Assembly (NCBI RefSeq): GCF_001718795.1 | Contig: NZ_CP013437.1 | Location: 558,001-622,000, forward strand | DNA: 64,000 nucleotides | Source: Burkholderia latens | Lineage (GTDB): Bacteria > Pseudomonadota > Gammaproteobacteria > Burkholderiales > Burkholderiaceae | Direction of reading: 5' to 3' | In this document: in pieces, positions 17,500 through 26,406 of the stretch | How the letters are laid out: each line of letters starts with the position of its first letter | Numbering within the stretch: position 1 is the stretch's first letter | Program-made: the position numbers and the translations under genes | The notes under the pieces: generated by a model | Seen by the model: only the letters and a program-made list of their open reading frames with translations | Database searches by the model: none | Told to the model about the DNA's origin: nothing

Positions 17500-19017
17500 A
17501 TGACCCAGCACGCAGACCAGTTGCTCGCCGCCTTCGCGCAGTTCTTTCCCGGTGCCTCCGCGATCGGCTCGTATATCGACGGCGAGCTCGTCGCCGGCCA
17601 GGGCGATACGATCCAGCTTTACGATGCGGCGACGGGCGAAGCCACGCTCGCCTACCGCGACGCCGGCGCAGCCGTGATCGACCATGCCGCCGAAAGTGCG
17701 CGCCGCGCGCAGCGCGAATGGTGGGCGCTGACGCATGCCGCGCGCGGTCGCGTGATGCAGGAAGTGGCGCGCGCGGTCCGCGCCGAGGCCGAGGCGATCG
17801 CGCGGCTGGAGGCGCTCGGCTCGGGCAAGCCGATTCGCGACTGCCGCGGCGAGGTAGGCAAGGTCGCCGAGATGTTTGAGTACTACGCGGGTTGGACCGA
17901 CAAGTTCTACGGCAGCGTGATCCCGGTGCCGACCTCGCACCTCAACTACACGCGCCGCGAGCCGGCCGGCGTGGTGCTGCAGATCACGCCCTGGAACGCG
18001 CCGGTGTTCACCTGCGGCTGGCAGGTGGCGCCCGCGGTGGCGATGGGCAACGGCGTGCTGCTCAAGCCCTCGGAGCTGACACCCTTCACGTCGCTGGCGG
18101 TCGCCCGGCTCGGCGAGCGGGCCGGGCTGCCGCGTGGCCTGGTCAACGTGCTGGCTGGCTTCGGCCATACCGCGGGGCAGGCCGCGATCGCGCATCGCGT
18201 GGTCAGCAAGGTGGTGTTCGTCGGTTCGCCGGCGACCGGTGCGCGCATCGCCGAGGCCGCCGCGCGCCGCGTACTGCCGTGCGTGCTGGAGCTGGGCGGC
18301 AAGTCGGCCAATATCGTGTTCGCGGATGCCGATCTCAAGCGCGCCGCGCTGACCGCCCAGGCCGCGATCTTCGCCGGCGCGGGCCAGAGTTGCGTGGCCG
18401 GCTCGCGTCTGCTGGTGCAGCGCGCCGTCTACGACGAATTCGTCGCGATGGTGGCGGCCGGCGCGAAGAAGATCCGTGTCGGCGCACCGCTCGACGAGGC
18501 GACCGAGGTAGGCCCGATCAACAATCGCAAACAGTATGACCACGTGATGTCGATGATCGAGAGCGGCGTGGCGGCTGGCGCCACGCTCGCATGCGGCTCG
18601 GCCGAGCGCGTCGGGGAAGGCCGCGGCGGCTACTTCGTCGCGCCGACCGTGTTGACCGGCGTGTCTAACTCGATGGAGGTTGCGCGCACCGAGATCTTCG
18701 GGCCGGTGGCGGCCGCCATCCCGTTCGACACCGAGGAGGAGGCGATCGCGATCGCCAACGACACCGACTTCGGCCTGGCCGGTGCGGCCTGGACGACCGA
18801 CGTGGCGCGTGCGCATCGTGTGGCCGCGCAGGTGAATGCCGGCACCTTCTGGGTCAACGGCTACAAGACCATCAACGTGGCTTCCCCGTTCGGCGGCTAC
18901 GGCATGAGCGGCTACGGCCGCTCGAGCGGGGTCGAGGCACTGTACGAATACACGCAGACCAAGAGCGTATGGGTCGAGACGGCCGAAGCGCCGGCCACCG
19001 CATTCGGTTATCTGTAA
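17500..19017 (+). CDS. NAD(P)-dependent aldehyde dehydrogenase
   Basis: This 505-residue aldehyde dehydrogenase shows ITPWNAPVF, VFVGSPATGARI, LELGGKSANIV (general base) and catalytic C298 in GAGQSCVAGSR. The closest-looking relatives are betaine, vanillin or aminobutyraldehyde dehydrogenases. It sits between the hydroxyacid dehydrogenase and the DUF3100 gene in the same operon, so it probably oxidises the aldehyde made by the first gene or released after the M20 hydrolase step. Confidence 0.88.
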   Translation: MTQHADQLLAAFAQFFPGASAIGSYIDGELVAGQGDTIQLYDAATGEATLAYRDAGAAVIDHAAESARRAQREWWALTHAARGRVMQEVARAVRAEAEAIARLEALGSGKPIRDCRGEVGKVAEMFEYYAGWTDKFYGSVIPVPTSHLNYTRREPAGVVLQITPWNAPVFTCGWQVAPAVAMGNGVLLKPSELTPFTSLAVARLGERAGLPRGLVNVLAGFGHTAGQAAIAHRVVSKVVFVGSPATGARIAEAAARRVLPCVLELGGKSANIVFADADLKRAALTAQAAIFAGAGQSCVAGSRLLVQRAVYDEFVAMVAAGAKKIRVGAPLDEATEVGPINNRKQYDHVMSMIESGVAAGATLACGSAERVGEGRGGYFVAPTVLTGVSNSMEVARTEIFGPVAAAIPFDTEEEAIAIANDTDFGLAGAAWTTDVARAHRVAAQVNAGTFWVNGYKTINVASPFGGYGMSGYGRSSGVEALYEYTQTKSVWVETAEAPATAFGYL

Positions 19018-19065
19018 CCACCGGCCCACATTCGACGGCAGCCGGGCTTCAAGGGGAGACTCGTC

Positions 19066-20400
19066 ATGGAACACGCACTGGGTATCGAGCGCCGCGAGCT
19101 TGGCGGCGCGGCCACCGCCAAGGTCCTGCTTTACGCGGCCGGCATCCTTCTGGTCGCCGAATGGATCGGCTCGTTCACGTTCAAGCTCGGGCCCGGCAAG
19201 GTCGTGCTGCTGCCGATGATCTGGGCGCTGCTGCTCGGCGCCGCGGTGGGGCTGGCCAGCGCGCGCTGGAACAGCAGCGCGCGCCTGAGCGTACCCGACC
19301 AGTTCTTCGCGGCCGCGATCCTGCAGCCGGCGCTGCTGCTGTTTGTCTCCAAGCTCGGGCTGATGGTGGGCAGCGCGCTGCCGAAGCTGGCGTCGGCCGG
19401 CTGGGCGCTGGCCTTCCAGGAATTCGGCCACTTCGTCGGCACCATCCTGCTCGGCCTGCCGCTCGCGTTGCTGCTCGGCATCAAGCGCGAGGCGATCGGC
19501 GCGACGTTTTCGGTGGGCCGCGAGCCGAGCCTGGCGATCATCGGCGAGAAGTACGGCATGGATTCGGCCGAGGGGCGCGGCGTGCTGGCCGAGTATCTGA
19601 CCGGCACCGTGTTCGGTGCGGTGTTCATTGCCGTGTTCGCGGGTTTCGTGAGCAGCCTCGGCATCTTCGATCCGCTCGCGCTGGCGATGGGCTCGGGTGT
19701 CGGTTCGGGCAGCATGATGGCGGCCGCCTCGGGCGCGATCGCCGCGCAGCAGGACCCGGAGACGGCGAAATCGGTGCTCGCGTTCGCCGCGGCCAGCAAC
19801 CTGATTACCACCACCATCGGCACCTACTTCACGCTGTTCATCTCGCTGCCGCTCGCAGTCTGGGGCTATCGCGTGCTGGAGCCGCTGATCGGCCGCACCA
19901 CGAAGGCATCGGCGCAGCCCGAGGCGGCCAGCCCGTCGCTGGGTGACGTGCGGACCGAGGCGCCCGCGCTCGGCTACGGCGGCAAGCTGCTGGCCTGGAT
20001 CGTGACGGCCGCGATGGCGCTGGTGTGCGACTGGATCGCCCATGGCACCACGCCGCTGGCGGGACTGCCGGGAATCGCGATCATGGTGTGCGCGACGATC
20101 GTCGGCGATGCGTTGGCGAGCGTGACGGGGCGGCGGATTCCGGCGGTCTGCTGGGTATCGGTCGTGGCGATGTTCCTGACCTCGCCGTGGTCGCCGTGGG
20201 CTTCGCAGATCGCCGCGCTCAGCTCGCACAACGATTTCCTCGGGGTGACGACGCCGATGCTGGTGTTCGCGGGGCTGTCGATCGCCAAGGACATCCCGGC
20301 CTTCCGCAGGCTCGGCTGGCGCATCGTGCTGGTGTCCTTCGTGGCCAATGCCGGCACGTTCATCGGCGCGACTCTGGTGGCGCAACTGTTCCATATCTGA
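19066..20400 (+). CDS. DUF3100 family inner-membrane protein, probable transporter
   Basis: This 444-residue, Gly/Ala-rich membrane protein has about ten hydrophobic helices. It matches the DUF3100 family as I know it: EFGHFVGTILLGLPLALLLG, GREPSLAIIGEKYG, GSGVGSGSMMAAASGAIAA. The family has no established function. In this operon the other genes are soluble catabolic enzymes and no other transporter is present, so it may import the substrate. A stop-to-start gap of 48 bases on one side and 78 on the other supports co-transcription. Confidence 0.8.
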   Translation: MEHALGIERRELGGAATAKVLLYAAGILLVAEWIGSFTFKLGPGKVVLLPMIWALLLGAAVGLASARWNSSARLSVPDQFFAAAILQPALLLFVSKLGLMVGSALPKLASAGWALAFQEFGHFVGTILLGLPLALLLGIKREAIGATFSVGREPSLAIIGEKYGMDSAEGRGVLAEYLTGTVFGAVFIAVFAGFVSSLGIFDPLALAMGSGVGSGSMMAAASGAIAAQQDPETAKSVLAFAAASNLITTTIGTYFTLFISLPLAVWGYRVLEPLIGRTTKASAQPEAASPSLGDVRTEAPALGYGGKLLAWIVTAAMALVCDWIAHGTTPLAGLPGIAIMVCATIVGDALASVTGRRIPAVCWVSVVAMFLTSPWSPWASQIAALSSHNDFLGVTTPMLVFAGLSIAKDIPAFRRLGWRIVLVSFVANAGTFIGATLVAQLFHI

Positions 20401-20478
20401 TGCCTCGCGGCACGGCGGCGGGCGGCATGGACGGGCCCGCCGCCGTGCCGCGACGACCGACAAAGCGTTCCCATCCGC

Positions 20479-21669
20479 ATGAAACTGATCGATTCCATCG
20501 TCGCGCACGCCGACGAACTGACGGCAATACGCCGCGATATCCATGCCCATCCCGAGGTCGGCTACGACGTGTTCCGCACTGCAGAGCTCGTCGCCGCGTG
20601 GCTCGAGCAATGGGGCTATGCCGTCACGCGTGGCGTCGGCCGTACCGGCGTGGTCGGCACCTTGAAGCGCGGCAGCAGCCCGCGCGCCATCGGCTTGCGC
20701 GCCGACATGGACGCGCTGCCCGTGCAGGAGGCCAACACCTTCGCGCATCGCTCGACGGTGCCCGGCGCGATGCATGCCTGCGGCCACGACGGGCACACGG
20801 CCATGCTGCTCGGGGCCGCGCGTCATCTGGCGCGGCATGGCGAGTTCGACGGCACCGTGCAGCTGTTCTTCCAGCCGGCCGAGGAGGCGGGCGGCGGCGC
20901 GCGCGCGATGATCGAGGATGGCCTGTTCGAGCGTTTCCCCGTGGACGCGGTGTTCGGGCTGCACAACTGGCCCGGTATCGCGGCCGGCGATTTCGCTGTG
21001 CGGCCGGGGCCGCTGATGGCCTCGACCAGCCTGTTCCGGATCAACTTGCGCGGGGCCGGCTGCCACGCGGCCATGCCGCATCTGGGCCGCGATCCGGTGT
21101 TCGCGGCGGGGCAGGTGCTGAGCGCGCTGCAGGGGATCGTCACGCGCAACCGGAATCCGGTCGACGGCGCGGTGCTGTCGGTTACGCAGGTGCATGCGGG
21201 CGAGGCGATGAACGTGGTGCCGACCGATGCCTGGCTCGGTGGCACGGTGCGGACCTTCTCCGATGCGACGCTCGATCTGATCGAGACGCGCATGCGTGCC
21301 GTGGTGGCCGCAACGGCCATGGCCTTCGATTGCGAGAGCGACGTGGATTTCCAGCGCCAGTATCCGGCTACCGTGAACGACGCCGAGCAGACGGCGGTGG
21401 CGGTGGCGGTGATGCGCGAGCTGGTGGGCGACGCGCACGTAAACGCCGCAGTCGATCCGACCATGGCGGCGGAGGATTTCTCGTTCATGCTGCGCGAGAA
21501 GCCGGGGTGTTATGCGTTCCTCGGAAATGGGGCGGGCGATCATCGCGTGCATGGGCATGGCGGCGGGCCTTGCCTGCTGCATAACGCGAGTTACGACTTC
21601 AACGATGCGTTGCTGCCCGTGGGCGCGAGCTATTTCGTGAGGCTGGTGGAGCGGGTTTTGGGGCGGTAG
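20479..21669 (+). CDS. M20-family amidohydrolase (hippurate/aminoacylase type)
   Basis: This 396-residue zinc amidohydrolase carries the M20D motifs HACGHDGHTAML (about residues 94-105) and FFQPAEEAGGGARAM with the catalytic Glu, plus MAAEDFSFML near the end. Relatives remove acyl groups from N-acyl amino acids. Being last in the LysR-controlled operon, it suggests that the pathway starts from an N-acylated compound taken up by the DUF3100 protein; this is inference from gene order only. Confidence 0.9.
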   Translation: MKLIDSIVAHADELTAIRRDIHAHPEVGYDVFRTAELVAAWLEQWGYAVTRGVGRTGVVGTLKRGSSPRAIGLRADMDALPVQEANTFAHRSTVPGAMHACGHDGHTAMLLGAARHLARHGEFDGTVQLFFQPAEEAGGGARAMIEDGLFERFPVDAVFGLHNWPGIAAGDFAVRPGPLMASTSLFRINLRGAGCHAAMPHLGRDPVFAAGQVLSALQGIVTRNRNPVDGAVLSVTQVHAGEAMNVVPTDAWLGGTVRTFSDATLDLIETRMRAVVAATAMAFDCESDVDFQRQYPATVNDAEQTAVAVAVMRELVGDAHVNAAVDPTMAAEDFSFMLREKPGCYAFLGNGAGDHRVHGHGGGPCLLHNASYDFNDALLPVGASYFVRLVERVLGR

Positions 21670-21728
21670 GGAGGCTGTGCTCGCATACTCGGACGCGTTC
21701 CCACCAATCATGCGAGGGCATACGCGCG

Positions 21729-22940
21729 ATGCGCATCGATTAGCCGGCCTTTCTGGGTTCGCTCTTTCTGGCGCGTCTTGCAGACCAGATGCTGCTATTT
21801 CTGGTACCGCTCGTCGTCTTTCAGGACACCCAGAAAGCAACGTGGTCCGGGCTCGCTTTTTTCATCGAAACGCTCCCGCGATTCATTGCTTTCCCGATCT
21901 GCGGTGCACTGACCGACCGCGGATCCCCTCGCGTGCTGCGAATGAGCCAGGCCAGCCGGGCTGTCGCTTGCCTGATTGGCATCGTCGGCTATGTCGCCTG
22001 GAGCGGAATCAGCTGGCTGATCGCGCTGTCCGCCGTATGCGGTGCGCTCACGAGCCCGGGTCTCGTCGCTCGAGAGGTGCTGCTGCCGCAGATTCTTCCG
22101 CAGCAGCGCGTCGAGGAAGTGCTGGCCCATTCGCAGCTCGCCGATCAGTTGGGCGTCGTGCTCGGGCCCATCGTCGCGGCGGCGCGGCCGGGATTGTGCA
22201 CCTGGGAATGGGGCGTCGCGTGCGAGGCGTTACTGTTTGTCGCGGCGGATATGTCGGCGCTTGTATGGCAACGGACCAGCACGGCGCGCATCGCGCGTCC
22301 CGAGCGCGTGGCGGGGCCATGGTATGCGCCGTTCGGCGTGGCGCTGACGCATGTCCTCACGCTGCCGGGGCGCTCGCTGCCGATCATGCTTGCGGCGGCG
22401 GAAAACCTCGTGATCGGTACGACACTGGCAACGTCGGCTGCCATGGTCACCCGCATGTTTCGGCAGTCAGGCGGGTTCTACGCCGCGCTGCAGGTCGTGG
22501 GTGCCGTCGCGACGGTCGTGATCCTGCTGTTCGTCGCGCGTATCGAGGTATCGCGCGTGCTGCTCGGTGTCGTTGCATTCGTTGCGATTGCGGCCTGCGG
22601 CTTGGTGATGAGGCTGTCGGGTTCGATCGCGATGTACGTCGCCGGTTTCGAAAAGATGTTCAACGTATACATCCGCAGCGCGCGGTAGGCGGTCATCCCC
22701 CCGCGGGACTAAGGCAAGACGACGGGCGTCATCGTCCTGCTGAACAACGCGACGCAGCCGCTTGCCGGGTTGCTCGTCGGACTCTCCTCCGGGCATGGGC
22801 GCGTGGCACCCGCCGTGATGCTTACGTCGATCGGCATGGCGATACAGGGTGGCGCGACCATTGCCCTCGCCCCAGCGCGGACGCGATCGGCCGCGCGCGT
22901 TTCGGACCGACCCCAAGCCGACGACGCATCGGCAGAATCG
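21729..22940 (+). pseudogene. MFS transporter pseudogene with three in-frame stops
   Basis: One reading frame from the ATG at 21729 gives a continuous MFS-like protein (LGSLFLARLADQMLLFLVPL, GALTDRGSPRVLRMSQ, LLNNATQPLAGLLVGL) interrupted by TAG at 21741-21743, TAG at 22686-22688 and TAA at 22710-22712. Both TAGs could come from CAG by one C-to-T change. The longest intact piece (21789-22688) has 299 codons but lacks the first helix start and the last helices. The natural stop is lost where the frame runs into the convergent gene at 22943. Confidence 0.82.
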
Positions 22941-22942
22941 GC

Positions 22943-23698
22943 CTACGCAGCGGGCGCCACCGACGCGCCGGCGATCTTGTGCCGCGCGAGAGCCTCGGCG
23001 ACGAACCCGGATGCCTTTGCTTCCTCCACGAATGCCCGCAACGTCTCGGCTGCCGCCGCACCGCGGCTCTTGGGCAAACCCATCGCCTGACGGATCACCA
23101 TGAATCGCTCGTCGAGCAAGCGCAGGCCAGGTGCCTGACGGGCGTCCGCCACGAGCTGTTGCTTGACGCCGGCAGCGACTTCCAGGCCCTCATCGAGGAA
23201 CGTTCGGACAACGGTAGGAGATGACGGTGCCCGCACGATCCGCGCATGCTTCAACTCGCGAGTGAGGAACAAATCGTAGGCGCTTCCCTCGCCAACTGCC
23301 ACGCGGATCGACGGCTGGTCGACATCGTCGTTGGTGCGAATCGGCGACGCAGCGCGCACCATGTAATAGCCTTCGATCAGCACGTAAGGATCCGTAAACG
23401 CGATGGTTTCTCCTCGCCGTGGATCGATGGCGAAGAAGCCGACGTCTGCTCGTTCGTCGCTGACCGCCTGAACGGACTTGCCCGCCGTATCGAAGACCAC
23501 CAGTTCGAGCGCGACACCGAGCGTTGCGGCAAAGGCGCGCGCCAGGTCGACCGAAACACCGGTCGGGGCACCCGATGCGTCCTTGCCCGCGAGAATGGGG
23601 TTCCCGAGATTGATCGATGCCCGCAGCTTGCCGGCAGGGGTGAATGCGTGAATGACGGATGGATCGGGTTTCATGTTGATGGTGTGAAGAACTGACAT
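22943..23698 (-). CDS. Solute-binding-protein-like protein (SBP family 3) without signal peptide
   Basis: This 251-residue protein has the type 3 extracellular solute-binding fold: GVSVDLARAFAATLG, DVGFFAIDPRRGETIAFTDPYV, RVAVGEGSAYDLFL. No signal peptide precedes it: the N-terminus (MSVLHTINMKPDPSVIHAF) is polar, so it may stay in the cytoplasm, unlike normal ABC-transporter binding proteins. No permease or ATPase gene is nearby. It follows the MFS transporter by 21 bases on the same strand. It might be a sensor or an enzyme relative such as a cyclohexadienyl dehydratase-type protein. Confidence 0.78.
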   Translation of the reverse strand: MSVLHTINMKPDPSVIHAFTPAGKLRASINLGNPILAGKDASGAPTGVSVDLARAFAATLGVALELVVFDTAGKSVQAVSDERADVGFFAIDPRRGETIAFTDPYVLIEGYYMVRAASPIRTNDDVDQPSIRVAVGEGSAYDLFLTRELKHARIVRAPSSPTVVRTFLDEGLEVAAGVKQQLVADARQAPGLRLLDERFMVIRQAMGLPKSRGAAAAETLRAFVEEAKASGFVAEALARHKIAGASVAPAA

Positions 23699-23719
23699 TC
23701 AAGGGTGGGAGCGGGGCCT

Positions 23720-25000
23720 TCAGCTACAGACCCGCGCATCGCTCGACGCGCGTTGCGCCGGCGCTCGGGGCCTCAGCAGTATCGCCACGGCAAGTACGCT
23801 GGCCAGCGCGATACCGCCCGCGAGAAGGAACGCGCTGAGGAACGTATGGCTTTCCTGCACGAGAAAGCCGGTTGCAGCCGGGCCGACGATGCCTGCGCAG
23901 TTCGCGATCGCATGTACGCATCCACCGACACTGCCGAGTTTCGGGCCGGGGATCGTGTCCTGGATCAGCGCCCAATAGGCGCTGCCGCTCAGATAAAGGG
24001 CAAACACCGCAATGGCCATCAGCAGCAGCGCACCGAGCGTCGTGGTCACGGCGCCGGCCAGCGTGACGCACAGGCCTGCCGTGCCGAGACAGGCGATCAA
24101 TACCCGCTTGCGCGCAAGCAGGGCATTGCCCGTCCGGCGAAAGATCAGATCGGACAGCACGCCGCTCAGTCCGTAGCCGACGAACCCGAGCAGCCAGGGC
24201 AGCACCGTCGCGAGACTCATGCTTTTGAGGCTCAGGTGACGGTCCATCGTCAGAAAGGTGGGGAACCACGTGAGAAAGAAAAACAGGATGTAGCTGTAAC
24301 CGAAGTACGAAATCATCGCCGCGAGAATTGCAGGCTGCCTGAGGTAGAAGCCGATGGACCGCAGGTCGGAAGGGCTTTCGGCGACGCTTCGATCGGATTC
24401 GATCAGCCGGCGTTCTTCAGCGGAGACGCGTGCATGCTGGTGCGGCTTGTCCGTCGCCATGAACACCCAGAACACCAGCCAGAGCAAGCCGAAACACGCG
24501 ATTCCGGCGAATGCGACGCGCCAGCCGTAAGCGGCAGTCAACAGGCCGACTACCGGCCCCGCCACCGCGCCGCCCAGCGGCAGGCCGCAATTCGCGAAGC
24601 CGAACGCGGTCGCCGATTCCTTGTGCGGGAACCAGTTGTTCACGATCTTGTTGATCGTCGTCGCGAGCGGACCTTCGGCCATGCCGAACAGGGTGCGCAC
24701 TGCCAGCAGCGATCCGAAGCCGCTGGCAAGGCCGGTCGCGCCGCATAGCAACGACCAGGTCAGGACGGCTCCCGAGAAAACCCGCTTGCCGCCCCAGCGG
24801 TCCGCCGCCCATCCGCCAATGAAATTGAATACCGCATAGCCGATGAAGAACGTCGAAAACAGCAGCCCGAGGCTGCTCGGCGACATATGCAGTTCCCGCA
24901 TGACGGCGGGCGCCGCGACGGACAGCGCCGCACGGTCGAGATAGTTGATGAAGCCTGCGATGAACAGCAGCAGGACGATGCGCCATCGAATGTTTGTCAC
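23720..25000 (-). CDS. ACS-family MFS transporter (organic anion)
   Basis: This 426-residue, 12-helix transporter has the anion:cation symporter signatures YLDRAALSVAAPAV in helix 1, GGWAADRWGGKRV in loop 2-3 and GFANCGLPLGGAVAGP in helix 5. Family members move sugar acids, tartrate, phthalate or similar carboxylates with a cation. It lies between the Ldh2 dehydrogenase and the SBP-like gene on the minus strand, so it likely imports the hydroxyacid that the dehydrogenase oxidises. Confidence 0.88.
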   Translation of the reverse strand: MTNIRWRIVLLLFIAGFINYLDRAALSVAAPAVMRELHMSPSSLGLLFSTFFIGYAVFNFIGGWAADRWGGKRVFSGAVLTWSLLCGATGLASGFGSLLAVRTLFGMAEGPLATTINKIVNNWFPHKESATAFGFANCGLPLGGAVAGPVVGLLTAAYGWRVAFAGIACFGLLWLVFWVFMATDKPHQHARVSAEERRLIESDRSVAESPSDLRSIGFYLRQPAILAAMISYFGYSYILFFFLTWFPTFLTMDRHLSLKSMSLATVLPWLLGFVGYGLSGVLSDLIFRRTGNALLARKRVLIACLGTAGLCVTLAGAVTTTLGALLLMAIAVFALYLSGSAYWALIQDTIPGPKLGSVGGCVHAIANCAGIVGPAATGFLVQESHTFLSAFLLAGGIALASVLAVAILLRPRAPAQRASSDARVCS

Positions 25001-25105
25001 CTGTCGCTCCTTGGAGCTTGTTATGTGCTTGACGGCCGGGCGCTCGTACGCGCCATCCGGTCCGCCGCTTGGTCGGTTCGCCGCCGCGCCGCGCGTTCGG
25101 AACCG

Positions 25106-25131
25106 CGCGAGCGTGGCGGGCCACGCTCGCG
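25106..25131 (-). other. Perfect 11-base hairpin between Ldh and MFS genes
   Basis: CGCGAGCGTGG (25106-25116) pairs fully with CCACGCTCGCG (25121-25131) around a CGGG loop, 10 bases downstream of the Ldh stop codon. No T-tract follows on the minus strand, so it is more likely an mRNA-stabilising or attenuating structure between the two genes than a full terminator. Confidence 0.6.
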
Positions 25132-25141
25132 AACGAGGCGT

Positions 25142-26191
25142 TCAGCGCCGCGGATGCGCGATCCCTTCGAGCATGGCGAGCTGGGCCGCGCCGATATCGA
25201 TGCCCTCCGCCATCTGGCGCTCCAGGCGGCCGAGTTCGATCTCGCCGGGCACGATCACGGGCACGTCCGGATCGGCGGGTTTGGAGCCGTGCAAGATCGC
25301 CGCATAGTCGGCCATATGCTTGGCGAGCCATTCGGTGCTGCCGAGCTTGGTCGTATCGATGAGGATGAAGAAGTGGCCAAGGTTCTGCGGTTGTTCGGGA
25401 TCGTCTTCCCACGACTTGACGTGCGTGAGATAGGCGGCGCCGGAAAGCAGTCCCGCGAACAGATCGACCACCAGCGCGAGGCCGTAGCCCTTGTGGCCGC
25501 CGATCGGCAGCAGGAAGCCATCGAGCGCGGCTTTCGGATCGGTGGTCGGTTTGCCCTGTGCATCGGTTGCCCAATCGCCGGGAATCGGTTCGCCGCGCTT
25601 GAGCGCGTTGCGAATCTTCGCCCGGGCCGCGACGCTGATCGCCATGTCGAGCATGAACGGACGGCCATTCGGGTCGGGGACGCCAAAGCCGACGGGACTG
25701 TTGCCCAGGCGAGCGTCGGTGCCGCCCCACGGCGCGATCGTCGTCGTTGCGTTACTGCCGATGATGCTGGCGAAGCCCTGCATCGCGGCCAGGTACGAAT
25801 ACGGTGACACGGGGCCGAAGTGGTTGCTGCCGCGCACGAACACACAGGCGATGCCATGTTCGCGTGCAGCAGTCATCGCCAGCTCGAGTGCGCGATAGCC
25901 GACGAGCGGGCCGATGCCGTTGTCGCCGTCGAGGCGGTGAAGCGCCGGCGCCACCTGTTCGGCGGTGATCGAAGGCGCGGGATTGATGCCGCCGATGCGC
26001 AGGCGCGCGCCGTACGACTCGATGCGGCTCGTGCCGTGCGTGCGCAAACCGAACAGATCGGCAAGTACGAGGATCGTGGCGGTGTCCGTCGCGTCGGTGC
26101 GCGTCAGGCCGAGCGAGCAGAGGGCCTCGATCGTCAGCTCGGTCAGATGTGCCTTGCTGACGATGCCGTGGGTTGGAGTGGGCTGGGTCAT
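25142..26191 (-). CDS. Ldh2-family malate/lactate/ureidoglycolate dehydrogenase
   Basis: This 349-residue NAD(P)-dependent oxidoreductase belongs to the Ldh2 family (not the classical Rossmann Ldh): ADLFGLRTHGTSRIESY, RGSNHFGP, PVGFGVPDPNGRPFMLDMA and PIGGHKGYGLAL are its marks. Substrates in the family include malate, sulfolactate, ureidoglycolate and 2,3-diketogulonate. The start at 26191 follows GAAGGAGACAACG; the open frame extends 18 codons further without a better site. The LysR gene at 26407 lies upstream on the same strand, with 215 bases between. Confidence 0.88.
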   Translation of the reverse strand: MTQPTPTHGIVSKAHLTELTIEALCSLGLTRTDATDTATILVLADLFGLRTHGTSRIESYGARLRIGGINPAPSITAEQVAPALHRLDGDNGIGPLVGYRALELAMTAAREHGIACVFVRGSNHFGPVSPYSYLAAMQGFASIIGSNATTTIAPWGGTDARLGNSPVGFGVPDPNGRPFMLDMAISVAARAKIRNALKRGEPIPGDWATDAQGKPTTDPKAALDGFLLPIGGHKGYGLALVVDLFAGLLSGAAYLTHVKSWEDDPEQPQNLGHFFILIDTTKLGSTEWLAKHMADYAAILHGSKPADPDVPVIVPGEIELGRLERQMAEGIDIGAAQLAMLEGIAHPRR

Positions 26192-26406
26192 GGAATGCGT
26201 TGTCTCCTTCGATTTGAACGCTGTGCGGTTCAAGCGGCTGCGCACGGCACGACGCTTGCGTTTCGCACATGATCGTGCAGGAGCGGTTCACGCAACAAAC
26301 GCATATTTTCGATTGATTGGTGCGTGGTGCGCACGAATCGAACCCGACCACCGGATGCGCACGAACGCCTTGCCGTGCCGCCTGAAGTCCGGGCGGCGGC
26401 ACTCGC

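Noticed and set aside
17386..21840. A 1484-codon open frame on the minus strand
   Set aside because: It runs antisense to four well-supported genes, is rich in Arg, His and Ala, and shows no domain. It is a GC-rich codon shadow.
21729..22940. Stop-codon readthrough or recoding in the MFS gene
   Set aside because: One of the three stops is TAA and no suppressor tRNA or insertion element is visible; decay is simpler.
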